64,000 nt of DNA from Aldehydirespirator sp965220485 (lineage in GTDB: Bacteria; Actinomycetota; Acidimicrobiia; Acidimicrobiales; Aldehydirespiratoraceae): contig OZ244832.1 in the NCBI GenBank assembly GCA_965220485.1, positions 1,674,001-1,738,000 of the forward strand, written 5' to 3'. The notes beneath the pieces were generated by a model that saw nothing but the letters and a program-made list of their open reading frames with translations, did no database searches and was not told the DNA's origin. Both the position numbers and the translations under genes were made by a program. Of this stretch, positions 35,550 to 44,249 are shown piece by piece (position 1 is the stretch's first letter; the number at the start of each line of letters is the position of its first letter).

Positions 35550-38174
35550 TCAGCCGACGCTGCCCTCCATCTGGAGTTCGATCAGGCGGCTCCACTCCAC
35601 CGCGTACTCCATGGGCAGGGTGCGGGTGACCGGCTCGATGAAGCCGTTCACTATCAAACCCATGGCCTGCTCCTCGGTTAGGCCCCGGCTCTGGAGGTAG
35701 AAGAGCTGGTCGTCGGCCACCTTGGACACGGTGGCCTCGTGGCCGATCACGGCGTCGCCCGAGCCGACCTCCATGTAGGGATAGGTGTCGGACACCGAGT
35801 CCTCATCGAGGATCAGGGCGTCGCACTGCACGTGGCTCTTGCAGCCGTGGGCATCGTCCTCGACCCGCACCAGCCCCCGGTAGGAGGTTCGCCCGCCCCC
35901 GGAGGAGATCGACTTGGACACGATCTTGGAGGTGGTCTCCGGTGCGGCGTGGGTCATCTTGGCCCCGGTGTCCTGGTGCTGTCCCGGGCCGCCGTAGGCC
36001 ACCGACAGCACCTCGCCCGACGCCTTGGGCCCCACCATCACCACCGCCGGGTACTTCATCGTCAGCTTCGAGTTGTGGACGATGAAGCCCTCCGAGACGA
36101 AGTTGCCCGTGCCCTCCACCTCGATGTCCCAAGTAGGCACGACCTCGCTGTCGGAGCTGACCTCGGCATCGCGGATCTCGACGCTGGACGGCAGTTCGAT
36201 CTGCGACCGGCCCACACGCCGGAAGTGCCGCAGAGTCGGCTCAGGCTGACGGGCCGCCGCCTCGCGCAGCTGGGCCGACACCAGCCGCAGTAGCCTCGGA
36301 TCGGTCGGGAAGTCCAGCCTGTGCGAGCCGCGGGCGGTGGAGGTGTAGTCGAGAATCTGCACTCGCCGCTCGCCCTCGAACTCTGTATGGACGTGCGAAG
36401 AGATACCGAGGCTCGTCAGGATGTCGCCTACGCGCTCCAGCAGCGTCCGGTTGACGGACTTGATCGAGAAGCCTCGCCTGCCTGCGGGCGCACAGCCGTC
36501 GGAGTCCAGATATCCGGCAAGGAACGCGAGCCGCTGCGACTCGGGCAGATCCAGCACCCATTCTGGCATCCGCTTGCGAAGCGCGCCGGTCACGAAGCCG
36601 TTGGCTTCCAGCAGATCGGCCAGGTCGACACTGTTCCACGACAGGGTCACGCCGTCGACCCGCTCTGTCGGCACGGCACCCGGCATCACACGGCCCATCA
36701 CCTCGACAAGGCGATCGCGTGCCCTGTCTTGACGGGGCACCGAGAACACAACCTTGGCCCAGCGACGTCCGCCCGAATCCGAGGCGACAGATTCGATGGA
36801 GCCGTCGCCGGTGAACAGGCCGAACAGCCACATGAGCTCGTCAGTTGTGGTCTCGCCGACCGAGAGGCGCGAAGGCCGCTGGCGCTCAGCGACGAAGCTC
36901 TCGCTGTACTGGTTGCTGCTCGCGAACACCGTCGTGGTCCCAGGCAGGTCGAGCTTGTGAGGCTCGCCGTAGTCGAGGCTGGAGATGGGCACGATCGCCT
37001 TGTCGAGCTTGTCAGCCCGCACGTAAGCAAGGCTGTAGCGGCCCAGCTTCTTGGGGCGCGACGCATCGTAGGCAAAGGAGTAGAACGGGTGGTTGTCGGT
37101 CACCCGCAGGCGCCGGGACCCGACGCTCACGTCGCGAACCGACTGCTCGCCGGAGTAGCGCTTGGCAGTGACCCGGCGCCAGCACAGCGAGCCGGTGGCC
37201 TCGTCGTAGGACAGCACCTCGTCGCCGGGCATCACCAGCTCGATCGGCTTGGTGCCGCCCGGAGTCGTGACTCGCGAGCCCTCGGCCAGGCAGCCGATGT
37301 TGCCGTCGATCCACTCCATGTGGCCCTCGGCCTCCACCCGGGCCCGCTTGGTGACCAGGTTGTAGACGTTGTCGGACCAGTTCTGGATAGTGGTGTAGGT
37401 CACCCGGGCCGACCGCCCCACGATGATCTCCACCACTGCGGAGTGCAGCGAGTCGGTGGAGTAGGTGGGCGCGGAGCAGCCCTCGATGTAGTGGACCTTG
37501 GAGCCCTCGTCGGCGATGATGAGGGTGCGCTCGAACTGGCCCATGTTCTCGGCGTTGATGCGGAAGTAGGCCTGCAGCGGCGCCGCCACCTCAACGCCGG
37601 GCGGCACGTAGATGAACGACCCGCCCGACCACACCGACGAGTTCAACGAGGCGAACTTGTTGTCGTTGGGCGGGATCACCGTGCCGAAGTACCGCTTGAG
37701 CAGTTGCGGGTACTCGCGCAAGGCGGTGTCCATGTCGCAGAACAGCACTCCCTGGGCCTCGAGGTCCTCGCGGTTGCGGTGGTACACGACCTCGCTCTCG
37801 TACTGGGCCGTCACGCCAGCGAGGTACTTGCGCTCGGCCTCGGGGATGCCCAGGCGCTCATAGGTGTTCTTGATCGACTCGGGGACCATGTCCCAGTCGT
37901 TGACCAGCGTGTCGGTGGGCTTGATGTAGTAGTAGATGTTGTCGAAGTTGATGCCGGTGGTGTCGCCCCCCCAGGTCGGGCGGGGCCGCCGCTCGAAGCG
38001 CTGGTGCGACTTGAGCCGGAAGTCGAGCATCCACTGGGGCTCGCCCTTGAGCCACGACATCTCGGAGATGATGTCGGTGTTGAGCCCCTTCTTGGGCTTG
38101 AAGACGTAGTCCTCCTCGTCGCTCCAGCCGAGCTGGTAGCGGCTGAGGTCGACGCCGATGTCTGCTGTAGTCAT
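35550..38174 (-). CDS. sufB: Fe-S cluster assembly protein SufB interrupted by an intein
   Basis: 874-residue precursor. Residues 1-294 and 702-874 join to a 467-residue SufB of normal length. The N-extein has LSRYQLGWSDEEDYVF, SSVWSGGSFIYVPPG, YIEGCSAPTYST and ends EWIDGNIG. The C-extein starts SKLTMKYPAVVMVG and has SISSGGGRTSYRG, the Cys in HGCKSHVQCD and VSKVADDQLFYLQSRG. SufB is the scaffold core of SufBCD. The insertion falls in the conserved GNIG/S site. It is the first gene of the second suf locus; the start ATG fits the family. Confidence 0.93.
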   Translation of the reverse strand: MTTADIGVDLSRYQLGWSDEEDYVFKPKKGLNTDIISEMSWLKGEPQWMLDFRLKSHQRFERRPRPTWGGDTTGINFDNIYYYIKPTDTLVNDWDMVPESIKNTYERLGIPEAERKYLAGVTAQYESEVVYHRNREDLEAQGVLFCDMDTALREYPQLLKRYFGTVIPPNDNKFASLNSSVWSGGSFIYVPPGVEVAAPLQAYFRINAENMGQFERTLIIADEGSKVHYIEGCSAPTYSTDSLHSAVVEIIVGRSARVTYTTIQNWSDNVYNLVTKRARVEAEGHMEWIDGNIGCLAEGSRVTTPGGTKPIELVMPGDEVLSYDEATGSLCWRRVTAKRYSGEQSVRDVSVGSRRLRVTDNHPFYSFAYDASRPKKLGRYSLAYVRADKLDKAIVPISSLDYGEPHKLDLPGTTTVFASSNQYSESFVAERQRPSRLSVGETTTDELMWLFGLFTGDGSIESVASDSGGRRWAKVVFSVPRQDRARDRLVEVMGRVMPGAVPTERVDGVTLSWNSVDLADLLEANGFVTGALRKRMPEWVLDLPESQRLAFLAGYLDSDGCAPAGRRGFSIKSVNRTLLERVGDILTSLGISSHVHTEFEGERRVQILDYTSTARGSHRLDFPTDPRLLRLVSAQLREAAARQPEPTLRHFRRVGRSQIELPSSVEIRDAEVSSDSEVVPTWDIEVEGTGNFVSEGFIVHNSKLTMKYPAVVMVGPKASGEVLSVAYGGPGQHQDTGAKMTHAAPETTSKIVSKSISSGGGRTSYRGLVRVEDDAHGCKSHVQCDALILDEDSVSDTYPYMEVGSGDAVIGHEATVSKVADDQLFYLQSRGLTEEQAMGLIVNGFIEPVTRTLPMEYAVEWSRLIELQMEGSVG
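36072..37292 (-). other. SufB intein, 407 residues, with LAGLIDADG endonuclease domain
   Basis: A self-splicing protein segment inside sufB. The first residue is Cys (CLAEGSRVTTPGG, block A); block B has VTDNHPF with the TxxH arrangement; block F is TWDIEVEGTGNFVSEGF; the end is VHN with penultimate His and terminal Asn; the next residue is Ser. The centre has two endonuclease motifs, LFGLFTGDGS (intein residue ~156) and LAFLAGYLDSDG (~255), so the homing endonuclease appears intact. All splicing residues needed are present. SufB is a known intein host in mycobacteria. Confidence 0.92.
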
Positions 38175-38314
38175 GGGCTGACCTCCCGGTGGAACCTGTG
38201 CGCCCCACCCTAACCTCTCGGCGGGACAATCCGATAGCCCGAACCGCCCCCGAGCGCCTCTGTGTGTAGGAACGCCGCTCTGGGCGGCAATATTGCACAG
38301 AGAACGCAGGGGCG

Positions 38315-38833
38315 TCAGTCGATCCGGCGGAGCTCTGAGCGGTAGTGGTGGCCGCGCGCGGTGTAGGCCTCGGCGTTGCGCAGGTTCTGGCCGGGCTCGA
38401 GTGCGTTCTCACGGATGCGAGCCGGAGTCCCGAGGGCCATGGCCTGGGGCGGCACCACCGTTCCGCCGGTGACGGTGGCGTTGGCTCCGACCAGGGCGTG
38501 GGGGCCGATCCGGGCGGCGTGCATCACCACCGAACCCACGCCGATCAGCGAGCCGTCCAGCACGGTACATCCCTCCAGATGGGCCTGGTGGCCGACGGTG
38601 CAGTCGTCTCCGACGATGGTGGGATGTTCGGGAGTGCAGTGGATCACGGCCGCGTCCTGCACGTTGCTGCGAGCGCCGATTCGGATGACGCCGTCGTCGC
38701 CGCGCAGCACGGCGTAAGGCCACACGGAGGCCTCCGGGCCCAGCTCGACATCGCCGATCACCACCGCCAGCGGATGCACGTAGGCGGTGGGATCGATCCG
38801 CGGCTCTTGGTCGCCCAGCGCGTAGACGGCCAT
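38315..38833 (-). CDS. gamma-carbonic anhydrase family (hexapeptide-repeat) protein
   Basis: 172 residues of left-handed beta-helix. Hexapeptide-type turns run from ASVWPYAVLRGDDG through RIGARSNVQDAAVIHC, TIVGDDCTVGHQAHLEGC, SLIGVGSVVMH and ALVGANATVTGG. The metal-ligand-like His positions are visible in VIHC and VGHQAH. A helix follows (RNAEAYTARGHHY). Such proteins bind zinc or iron; only some hydrate CO2, so activity is not certain. It lies about 140 bp downstream of the divergent end of the sufB promoter region, on the same strand as sufB. Confidence 0.85.
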   Translation of the reverse strand: MAVYALGDQEPRIDPTAYVHPLAVVIGDVELGPEASVWPYAVLRGDDGVIRIGARSNVQDAAVIHCTPEHPTIVGDDCTVGHQAHLEGCTVLDGSLIGVGSVVMHAARIGPHALVGANATVTGGTVVPPQAMALGTPARIRENALEPGQNLRNAEAYTARGHHYRSELRRID

Positions 38834-38872
38834 CTACAACCTCACCGCGGTCGTGAGCCTCGCCGCCCGCAT

Positions 38873-39394
38873 CTACAGCTCCTCCACCCGGGCGTAGCCG
38901 CCCTGAAAGAACACGAGAGGCCCATCGGCCGAGCCCTCTGAGCCGCCCGCTGCGGTGCCGAGGGCCACGACCCGGCCCACCACGATGTCGTGGTCACCGG
39001 CGGTGTGGATGGCGTGGAGCTGGCAGTCAATCCACGCCAGGCACCCCTCGATCACCGGGGCGCCGGTGGCCTCGACTTTGGTGCTCAGGCCCTCGAACCG
39101 ATCCTCGGCCTGGCTGGCGAAGGTGGCAGACACGTCGGCCTGGTGATCGGCGAGCACGTTCACGCAGAAGCTGCCGACGTCGCGCATCCGGGTCCACGAG
39201 TCGGAGTCGTGGCCGGGGCAGAACGACACGAGAGGAGGATCCAGCGAGACACTGGTGAAGGATCCGATGGTCATTCCCTCGGGACCGTGGGGGCAGGCCG
39301 CGGTCACCACCGTCACGCCGGTCGGGTAGTGGCCCAGCACCCGGCGGAACTCGCGGCCGTCGATGCCGCCGCCGTTGTCGCTGCCGGTGGCCAT
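38873..39394 (-). CDS. flavin reductase-like domain protein
   Basis: 173 residues of the flavin reductase (HpaC/split-barrel) family, which supplies reduced FMN or FAD to partner monooxygenases. Landmarks: RRVLGHYPTGVTVVTA at the N-terminus, GMTIGSFTSVSLDPPLVSF (FMN site), VNVLADHQ and HDIVVGRVVALG. The partner oxygenase is not in the window. It reads toward the carbonic anhydrase-like gene, 39 bp away, and is divergent from the selenoprotein operon. Confidence 0.85.
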   Translation of the reverse strand: MATGSDNGGGIDGREFRRVLGHYPTGVTVVTAACPHGPEGMTIGSFTSVSLDPPLVSFCPGHDSDSWTRMRDVGSFCVNVLADHQADVSATFASQAEDRFEGLSTKVEATGAPVIEGCLAWIDCQLHAIHTAGDHDIVVGRVVALGTAAGGSEGSADGPLVFFQGGYARVEEL

Positions 39395-39518
39395 CGCATC
39401 GGGAGGCTAACAACGTGCTCGGACGGGCGCGCCGCGCCAGGCGCGACCGCGCCAGAGCCGAGAGCCGTCTTGGCCTCCGCCTGCCCGCTATCGCCTCAAA
39501 CAGTGGCACAATCGCTTG

Positions 39519-40973
39519 ATGAGCCTCGATCTGTCGTCGGCGCCGGTCCTTCCCGACGGGCTGGTGGCGGTGGTCAAGCGCGACTGCCCCACCTGCGAGC
39601 TGGTGGCGCCCGTGCTGAGCGACCTGCACTACCGGGCCGGGTTGACCGTGATCACCCAGGACGATCCGAACTTCCCCGCCGACGCCGACTGGGTGCGCCA
39701 CGACGCGGACCTGGCCCTGTCGTGGCACCACGGCATCGATACCGTCCCCACGCTGATGCGCGTGTCCGGGGGCGCGGGCGAGCAGCGGACTGAGGGATGG
39801 TCCCGAGGCGAGTGGGAGCGGATTGCCGGCGTGGACGGGCTGGGCGCGGGACTTCCGGACTGGCGGCCCGGCTGCGGATCCCTCAGCGTCGATCCCGCCC
39901 ACGCGGATGATCTGGCGGTGCGCTTCTCAGGCTCGCGCCTGCGCAGCCGCCGGGTAGAGCTGGCCGCGCTGGAGGACGAATGGGAGGCGATGTGGGACCG
40001 GGGCTGGTCCGACGGCCTGCCGGTGGTGCCGCCGACCGGGGCGAGGGTGCTGCGGATGCTGGAGGGCACGACCCGCGACCCGGCCGATGTGGTGGCGGTC
40101 GTGCCGCCCAGCCTGGTCGAGTGCACCGTCGAGAAGGTGGCCGTCAATGCTCTCATGGCCGGCTGCGCACCCGAGCACCTCCCGGTGGTGGTGGCCGCGC
40201 TGGAGGCGGTCTGCACCGACGAGTTCAACATGCACGGTGTGCTGGCCACCACCATGAGCGTCGGGCCGGTCCTGGTGGTGAACGGACCAGTAGTCGAGCG
40301 CATCGGCATGAACAGCGGGCTCAACTCGCTGGGCCAAGGCAACCGGGCCAACTCGACCATCGGGCGGGCCCTGCAGCTGGTGGTGCGCAACGTCGGGGGC
40401 GGGCATCCCGGCGGAGTGGACCGGGCCACGTTCGGCTCTCCCGCCAAAGTGGGCTTCTGCTTCGCCGAGGATGAGGCAGGCTCGGCGTGGACCTCGCTCG
40501 CCGAGAGCAGGGGCTTGCGAGCGGACGAGTCAACCGTCACCGTGTTCGCCGGAGAGTCGCCCAGGATCTTCGCCGACGAGAAGTCGCGCAGCCCCGAGTC
40601 GCTGACCAGGCACTTGGCCCAGGCCTTGCAGGCGACGGTGTCGCCGCGGATGATGCTCGGGATGGACGCCATGCTGGTGCTGTCGCCCGAGCACATGGCC
40701 CGCTATGCCGACGCGGGCTGGAGCCGGGACCGCTTCATGGAGGAATTGTCGGCCGAGTTGCTGCTCGATGGGGACGACCTGCTGGCCGGCGCGGGCGGGA
40801 TCGCCGCGGGGCTGCCCCCGGCCGCGGCCGGGCAGAAGGTCCCCAAGTTCCGTCCCGGCGGGCTGCTGGTCGTCCATGCCGGAGGCAAGGCCGGGCTGTT
40901 CTCGGCCATCATCGGCGGCTGGGCCAACGGGCCGAGGGGCAGCGACCCGGTGACCCGCGAGATCACGCCATGA
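39519..40973 (+). CDS. thioredoxin-fold protein fused to a UGSC-associated domain
   Basis: 484 residues from the ATG at 39519. Residues ~1-100 look thioredoxin-like: VVKRDCPTCELVAPVL holds a CPTC redox pair, and IDTVPTLMR has the cis-Pro loop. Residues ~150-480 are a conserved domain with WSDGLPVVPPTGARV, VEKVAVNALMAGCAPEHLPV, FNMHGVLATTMS and MNSGLNSLGQGNRANSTIG. This domain is regularly found beside or fused to UGSC selenoproteins. Its exact chemistry is unknown to me; the Cys and thioredoxin part suggest redox work with the downstream selenoprotein. Its TGA overlaps the next small gene (ATGA). Confidence 0.7.
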   Translation: MSLDLSSAPVLPDGLVAVVKRDCPTCELVAPVLSDLHYRAGLTVITQDDPNFPADADWVRHDADLALSWHHGIDTVPTLMRVSGGAGEQRTEGWSRGEWERIAGVDGLGAGLPDWRPGCGSLSVDPAHADDLAVRFSGSRLRSRRVELAALEDEWEAMWDRGWSDGLPVVPPTGARVLRMLEGTTRDPADVVAVVPPSLVECTVEKVAVNALMAGCAPEHLPVVVAALEAVCTDEFNMHGVLATTMSVGPVLVVNGPVVERIGMNSGLNSLGQGNRANSTIGRALQLVVRNVGGGHPGGVDRATFGSPAKVGFCFAEDEAGSAWTSLAESRGLRADESTVTVFAGESPRIFADEKSRSPESLTRHLAQALQATVSPRMMLGMDAMLVLSPEHMARYADAGWSRDRFMEELSAELLLDGDDLLAGAGGIAAGLPPAAAGQKVPKFRPGGLLVVHAGGKAGLFSAIIGGWANGPRGSDPVTREITP

Positions 40974-41056
40974 CTCCCGCCGACAACCCCGCGCTGGCGT
41001 GCCCTATGGCCCTCACCGACGACTACTCTCACGGCCCGAAGGAGGCTGCGCCATGA
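40970..41056 (+). CDS. 28-residue small protein linking the UGSC operon genes
   Basis: MTPADNPALACPMALTDDYS, then HGPKEAAP. Its ATG overlaps the stop of the upstream gene (ATGA at 40970-40973), and its TGA overlaps the start of the selenoprotein gene (ATGA at 41053-41056). It contains one Cys. Two exact overlaps suggest a real translated link, but the product is too short to assign. It could serve only to couple translation. AAGGAGG before the selenoprotein start lies inside it. Confidence 0.55.
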   Translation: MTPADNPALACPMALTDDYSHGPKEAAP

Positions 41057-41571
41057 CTACGATCCTCGACCCGACCGGCGAGCGGACCCCGGCGATACGG
41101 GAGCGGGCAGTGCGGCCCGAGTCGCTCGCCGGGCTCACGGTCGGCCTGCTCGACATCTCCAAGCCCCGGGGCAACGTGTTCCTCGACCGCGTCTCGGAGC
41201 GGCTCACCGGGCTCGGCGCGACCGTCAACCGCTACATCAAGCCCACGTTCACCAAGCCAGCGCCGGTGGACCTCCGCCACGAGATCGCTACCGAGTGCGA
41301 CGCGGTGATCGAGGCGCTCGCCGATTGAGGCTCCTGCGTGTCGTGCAGTGTGCACGACGTCAGCGACCTGGAGCGGCGGGGCCTGCCCGGCGTGTTCGTC
41401 TCGACGGTCCACTTCGCATCGGCGGTGGAAGCCCAATCCGAATCGCTCGGTTTCGACGCGGCCGCAGTGCTCACCCGCCATCCCATCCAGGACCGCACCG
41501 ACGACGAGATGACCGCCATCGCCGACGCCGCCTTCGAAGATCTGGTCAAAGCCCTGGTCGGCCCCTCCTAG
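41053..41571 (+). CDS. UGSC-family selenoprotein, Sec encoded by in-frame TGA
   Basis: 172 residues if the TGA at 41326-41328 is read as selenocysteine (residue 92). The frame runs from ATG 41053 (AAGGAGG upstream), through ILDPTGE, LTVGLLDISKPRGNVFLDRV and CDAVIEALAD, to TGA-Gly-Ser-Cys, and on without change of frame through VSCSVHDVSDLERRGLPG, VHFASAVEAQSESLGF to TAG. The U-G-S-C block and the flanking CSVHD match the UGSC selenoprotein family. Conserved sequence on both sides of the TGA argues against a chance stop. A strong hairpin follows the TGA. A Cys-to-stop mutation is the alternative. The Sec machinery would have to be elsewhere. Confidence 0.85.
41326..41358 (+). promoter_or_regulatory. 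Sec TGA codon with SECIS-like hairpin
   Basis: The TGA at 41326-41328 is followed at 41340-41358 by a perfect 8-bp stem, GTCGTGCA / TGCACGAC, with the loop GTG at 41348-41350; two further wobble pairs extend it. Bacterial SECIS hairpins lie just downstream of the UGA inside the coding sequence, with the loop about 16-37 bases away; here it is about 20. The structure was found by eye, not folded. Confidence 0.7.
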
Positions 41572-41799
41572 GCGGACCTCAATCCTTATTGATGTAGTTC
41601 GCCCTAAATATTGTGGCCAACTGCATCAGTTTCGCTTGTCTCTGATCGCCTGTCATACCGCCTGCCTAGGTTCAACGCTGGGTCGCTGTTCCCCGTAGCG
41701 AGCCGGGCGGAGTCTGTCGGTGCGAGAGGAGTACGAGTATGGCCCAGCGCCGTGATCGCTTTGCGTAGGCTGCCCTTGGGACGCCACGAGGGAGGACAG

Positions 41800-42846
41800 G
41801 TGACGAGCGAAGGAGCGGATCGTCGCAGCACTTGGTCCGTGTTCCGGGGCGATGCTCTCGACGCCTACGCCGAGTGGCCCAGACCGTCGGCGATCATCTC
41901 CGACGGTGCTTACGGCGTGGGCGGCTTTCCCGACGACCCCCGTACTGCGGACGGGCTCGCCGACTGGTACGAGCCCCATGTCGAGGCTTGGTCCAAGAAC
42001 GCCCGGGCGTCATCCACCCTGTGGTTCTGGAACACCGAACTCGGCTGGGCGACTGTGCATCCGGTGCTGGTTCGCCACGGCTGGGAGTATGTCCAGACCA
42101 TCGTCTGGGACAAGGGCATCGCGCACATCGCCGGGAATGTGAATGGCGACACGATCAGGCGGTTCCCGGTGGTGACGGAGGTCTGCGTCTTCTATCGGCG
42201 TCGGCTGGAGTTCCCCACTCCCGACGGGATCATGCCCGCCAAGAGGTGGCTCCGCTACGAGTGGCAGCGCGCTGGCCTGCGTCTGCAGGCGGCCAACGAA
42301 GCCTGCGGAGTGGCCAACGCGGCGACGCGAAAGTACCTCACGCAGGACTGGCTCTGGTATTTTCCGCCACCAGAGATGATGGAACGGCTGGTTTCCTACG
42401 CCAACGAGCACGGCAGGCCCGACGGCGCGCCGTACTACTCGCTCGACGGTGAGGCGGCCGTCACCGCCGAGGAGTGGGCCACTCTGCGAGATGTGTGGAG
42501 CCATACCCACGGGATCACCAACGTCTGGTCAGCGCCACCTCTCAATGGTGACGAGCGCTACAAGGGCAACAGAGTCCGCTCTGCCCCGCGTGTCCACCGA
42601 CCGGGCCGAAACGCCGCTGTCCACCTCAACCAGAAGCCGCTGGACTTCATGCGCCGGATCGTCACGGCCGCTACACGCCCCGGCGATGTGGTATGGGAGC
42701 CCTTTGGAGGCCTCTGCAGCGCAGTCGTCGCCGCCACCGAGCTAGGGCGCGACGGATACGCGGCAGAGTTGGTGGAGCACTTCGCCGACTTGGCGACCGA
42801 CCGACTCCGGTCAGCCTCCGAGACCCGCGAGATGAATCTGGCGTGA
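41800..42846 (+). CDS. site-specific DNA methyltransferase (N4/N6, restriction-modification)
   Basis: 348 residues from the GTG at 41800 with GGAGGA five bases before it; the frame is open further up but unsupported. Motif IV appears as ISDGAYGVGGF, a variant of the usual DPPY/SPPW catalytic loop, near the N-terminus, and motif I (SAM binding) as VWEPFGGLCSAVVAA near the C-terminus, the beta-class order. HLNQKPLDFMRRIV is the typical motif X. The target-recognition region lies between, around residues 120-250. It is followed with a GTGA overlap by a gene for the cognate endonuclease. Confidence 0.85.
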   Translation: MTSEGADRRSTWSVFRGDALDAYAEWPRPSAIISDGAYGVGGFPDDPRTADGLADWYEPHVEAWSKNARASSTLWFWNTELGWATVHPVLVRHGWEYVQTIVWDKGIAHIAGNVNGDTIRRFPVVTEVCVFYRRRLEFPTPDGIMPAKRWLRYEWQRAGLRLQAANEACGVANAATRKYLTQDWLWYFPPPEMMERLVSYANEHGRPDGAPYYSLDGEAAVTAEEWATLRDVWSHTHGITNVWSAPPLNGDERYKGNRVRSAPRVHRPGRNAAVHLNQKPLDFMRRIVTAATRPGDVVWEPFGGLCSAVVAATELGRDGYAAELVEHFADLATDRLRSASETREMNLA

Positions 42847-43622
42847 CTCCAGCTCCCTCAGAGCCAACCGCTCCAACGCCAGCTCCAGACGACCCCAAGA
42901 CTCTCTTGATGCACCGCGTCAAGGAGGCGCTGATGGCCCTGCCGGGCTACTTCAACTCGACGACGAACATCGAGGGGATCGACGCTAGCGACCTGTTCGC
43001 TCTCAACACCATGCTCGGGACCACGATCGAGGTTCAAGTCGTCCGCACTCTGAACCAGATACGGGATGTGTGGGATCCAGACGACGACTGGCCCCTCTAC
43101 AGGTTCGATCGCCAAGCCCAGACCTTCCCCGATGTCTTACTCCGGAGGCAGCTCGACTCCGGTGACTTCGATGTTGCTCTGGGCATCGAACTCAAGGGCT
43201 GGTAGGTGCTGTCCAAGGAAGCGGAGCCAAGCTTCCGGTACACCGTCACGCCGGCGGCCTGTACCGAGTGGGATCTGCTGGCGGTAGTCCCGTGGCACCT
43301 GTCGAACGTGCTGTCCGGCGTGCCACGCGTCGACTCTCCGGGGCTCTGGTCGGCCAAACACGCCGCCGAGTACCGTAACCATTGGTGGCAGCACATTCGT
43401 GCCACGAAGCAAAGTCGGATGATCGAGTCGCCGCCGGTGGAAGCTCCGTACCGGCAGCGCAGCAACACGTCGGACAGGCCCGCCTACGACGGGGGCGGCA
43501 ACTTCGGCCGGGTCGCCCGGATCGGCATCATGAACGACTGGACCAAGGACATCCTCAGCAGGCCCCTCGCCGGGATTCCGGCACGCAATTGGATTGAATT
43601 CCTCAGGAACCAAGCCTCCTAG
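42843..43622 (+). pseudogene. restriction endonuclease interrupted by an in-frame TAG
   Basis: From the GTG at 42843 (overlapping the methyltransferase stop) the frame runs 120 codons to TAG 43203-43205, then continues in the same frame for 138 codons to 43622. The first part has FPDVLLRRQLDSGD and GIELKGW, which fits a PD-(D/E)xK site (PD ... ELK). The second part, VLSKEAEPSFRYTVTP and LLAVVPWHLSNVLSG, continues the same fold without a gap. A single change from a sense codon such as TAC or TAT would give the stop. Either the nuclease is dead while its methyltransferase survives, the TAG is suppressed, or the two halves are made separately (a GTG follows the TAG). Confidence 0.75.
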
Positions 43623-43736
43623 CCGCGCCTTTCCGCCCACCGGTCCCGACCTGACAGTCTGACACCGATGAAGTCTGACGTGCGGGTGCTAGTAGTCGCG
43701 CTAGAGCGCCGCTCCCCCAGCCGTCCCGGTTGGTGC

Positions 43737-44117
43737 TCAGATCCAGGCGACCAGAGCCACGGCGGTGGTGCTGGCGTAGAGGACCCTGCGGTCGCGGGCC
43801 GCGCTCAGGAACATCCCGTTGGCCACCCGCGACCCGGTGGACACCCGATCAACGAGGGCGCCCGTGGCTACATCCACCACCACCAGGTCGTCCGATGGTG
43901 GACCGCCGCCCTCGCCCGGCCTGAAGTCGCTGATCACGAGCGGCTCACCCAGCACCTCCAGGGACCCGGGCTCCAAGCGGGTGAGCGTGGTGCCCCCCTG
44001 GCCTTCGAGTCGCAGGTCCTTGGTGACGATCATGCCGTCGCTCAGGGCCAGCATCCCGTTGTGCGAGCGGTTGACGGGCAGCCTCCGCTCGGCCAGCCCT
44101 GGTGTCAGCCGGATCAG
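43737..44117 (-). pseudogene. fragment of a beta-propeller-like protein
   Basis: The open frame begins directly after an upstream TGA with no convincing start, reading LIRLTPGLAERRLPVNRSHN, then LSDGMIVTKDLRL and LEPGSLEVLGEPL. These are repeats of a beta-propeller (DGxxVTKDL is typical). The last part, DDLVVVDVATGALVD and VLYASTTAVALVAW, resembles a natural propeller C-terminus. A complete propeller would be three or four times longer, so the 5' part and perhaps the middle are lost. Confidence 0.5.
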
Positions 44118-44249
44118 TCAGGCCCGCCTACGAACGGAACCCTCCGAGTGCTCCAGGTTCTCAGCAATGCTCGGGTCGGGGGCCTCGGGCTCTGGCGGCT
44201 GTAACTGCTCGGGACTCCCTTTCGGCTGCTGGTTCCCATCCTTAGCCAT
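44118..44249 (-). CDS. 43-residue hydrophilic small ORF
   Basis: MAKDGNQQPKGSPEQLQPPE, then a Pro/Glu-rich middle and SVRRRA. The ATG overlaps the last codons of the frameshifted membrane gene upstream (its TAA is at 44244-44242). It is followed in the same frame by the beta-propeller fragment after a TGA. It may be an intact tiny gene in an otherwise decayed neighbourhood, or part of that decay. Confidence 0.35.
   Translation of the reverse strand: MAKDGNQQPKGSPEQLQPPEPEAPDPSIAENLEHSEGSVRRRA

Noticed and set aside
36321..38213. Long plus-strand ORF opposite sufB
   Set aside because: It is the complement of conserved SufB and intein motifs; high GC opens such frames.
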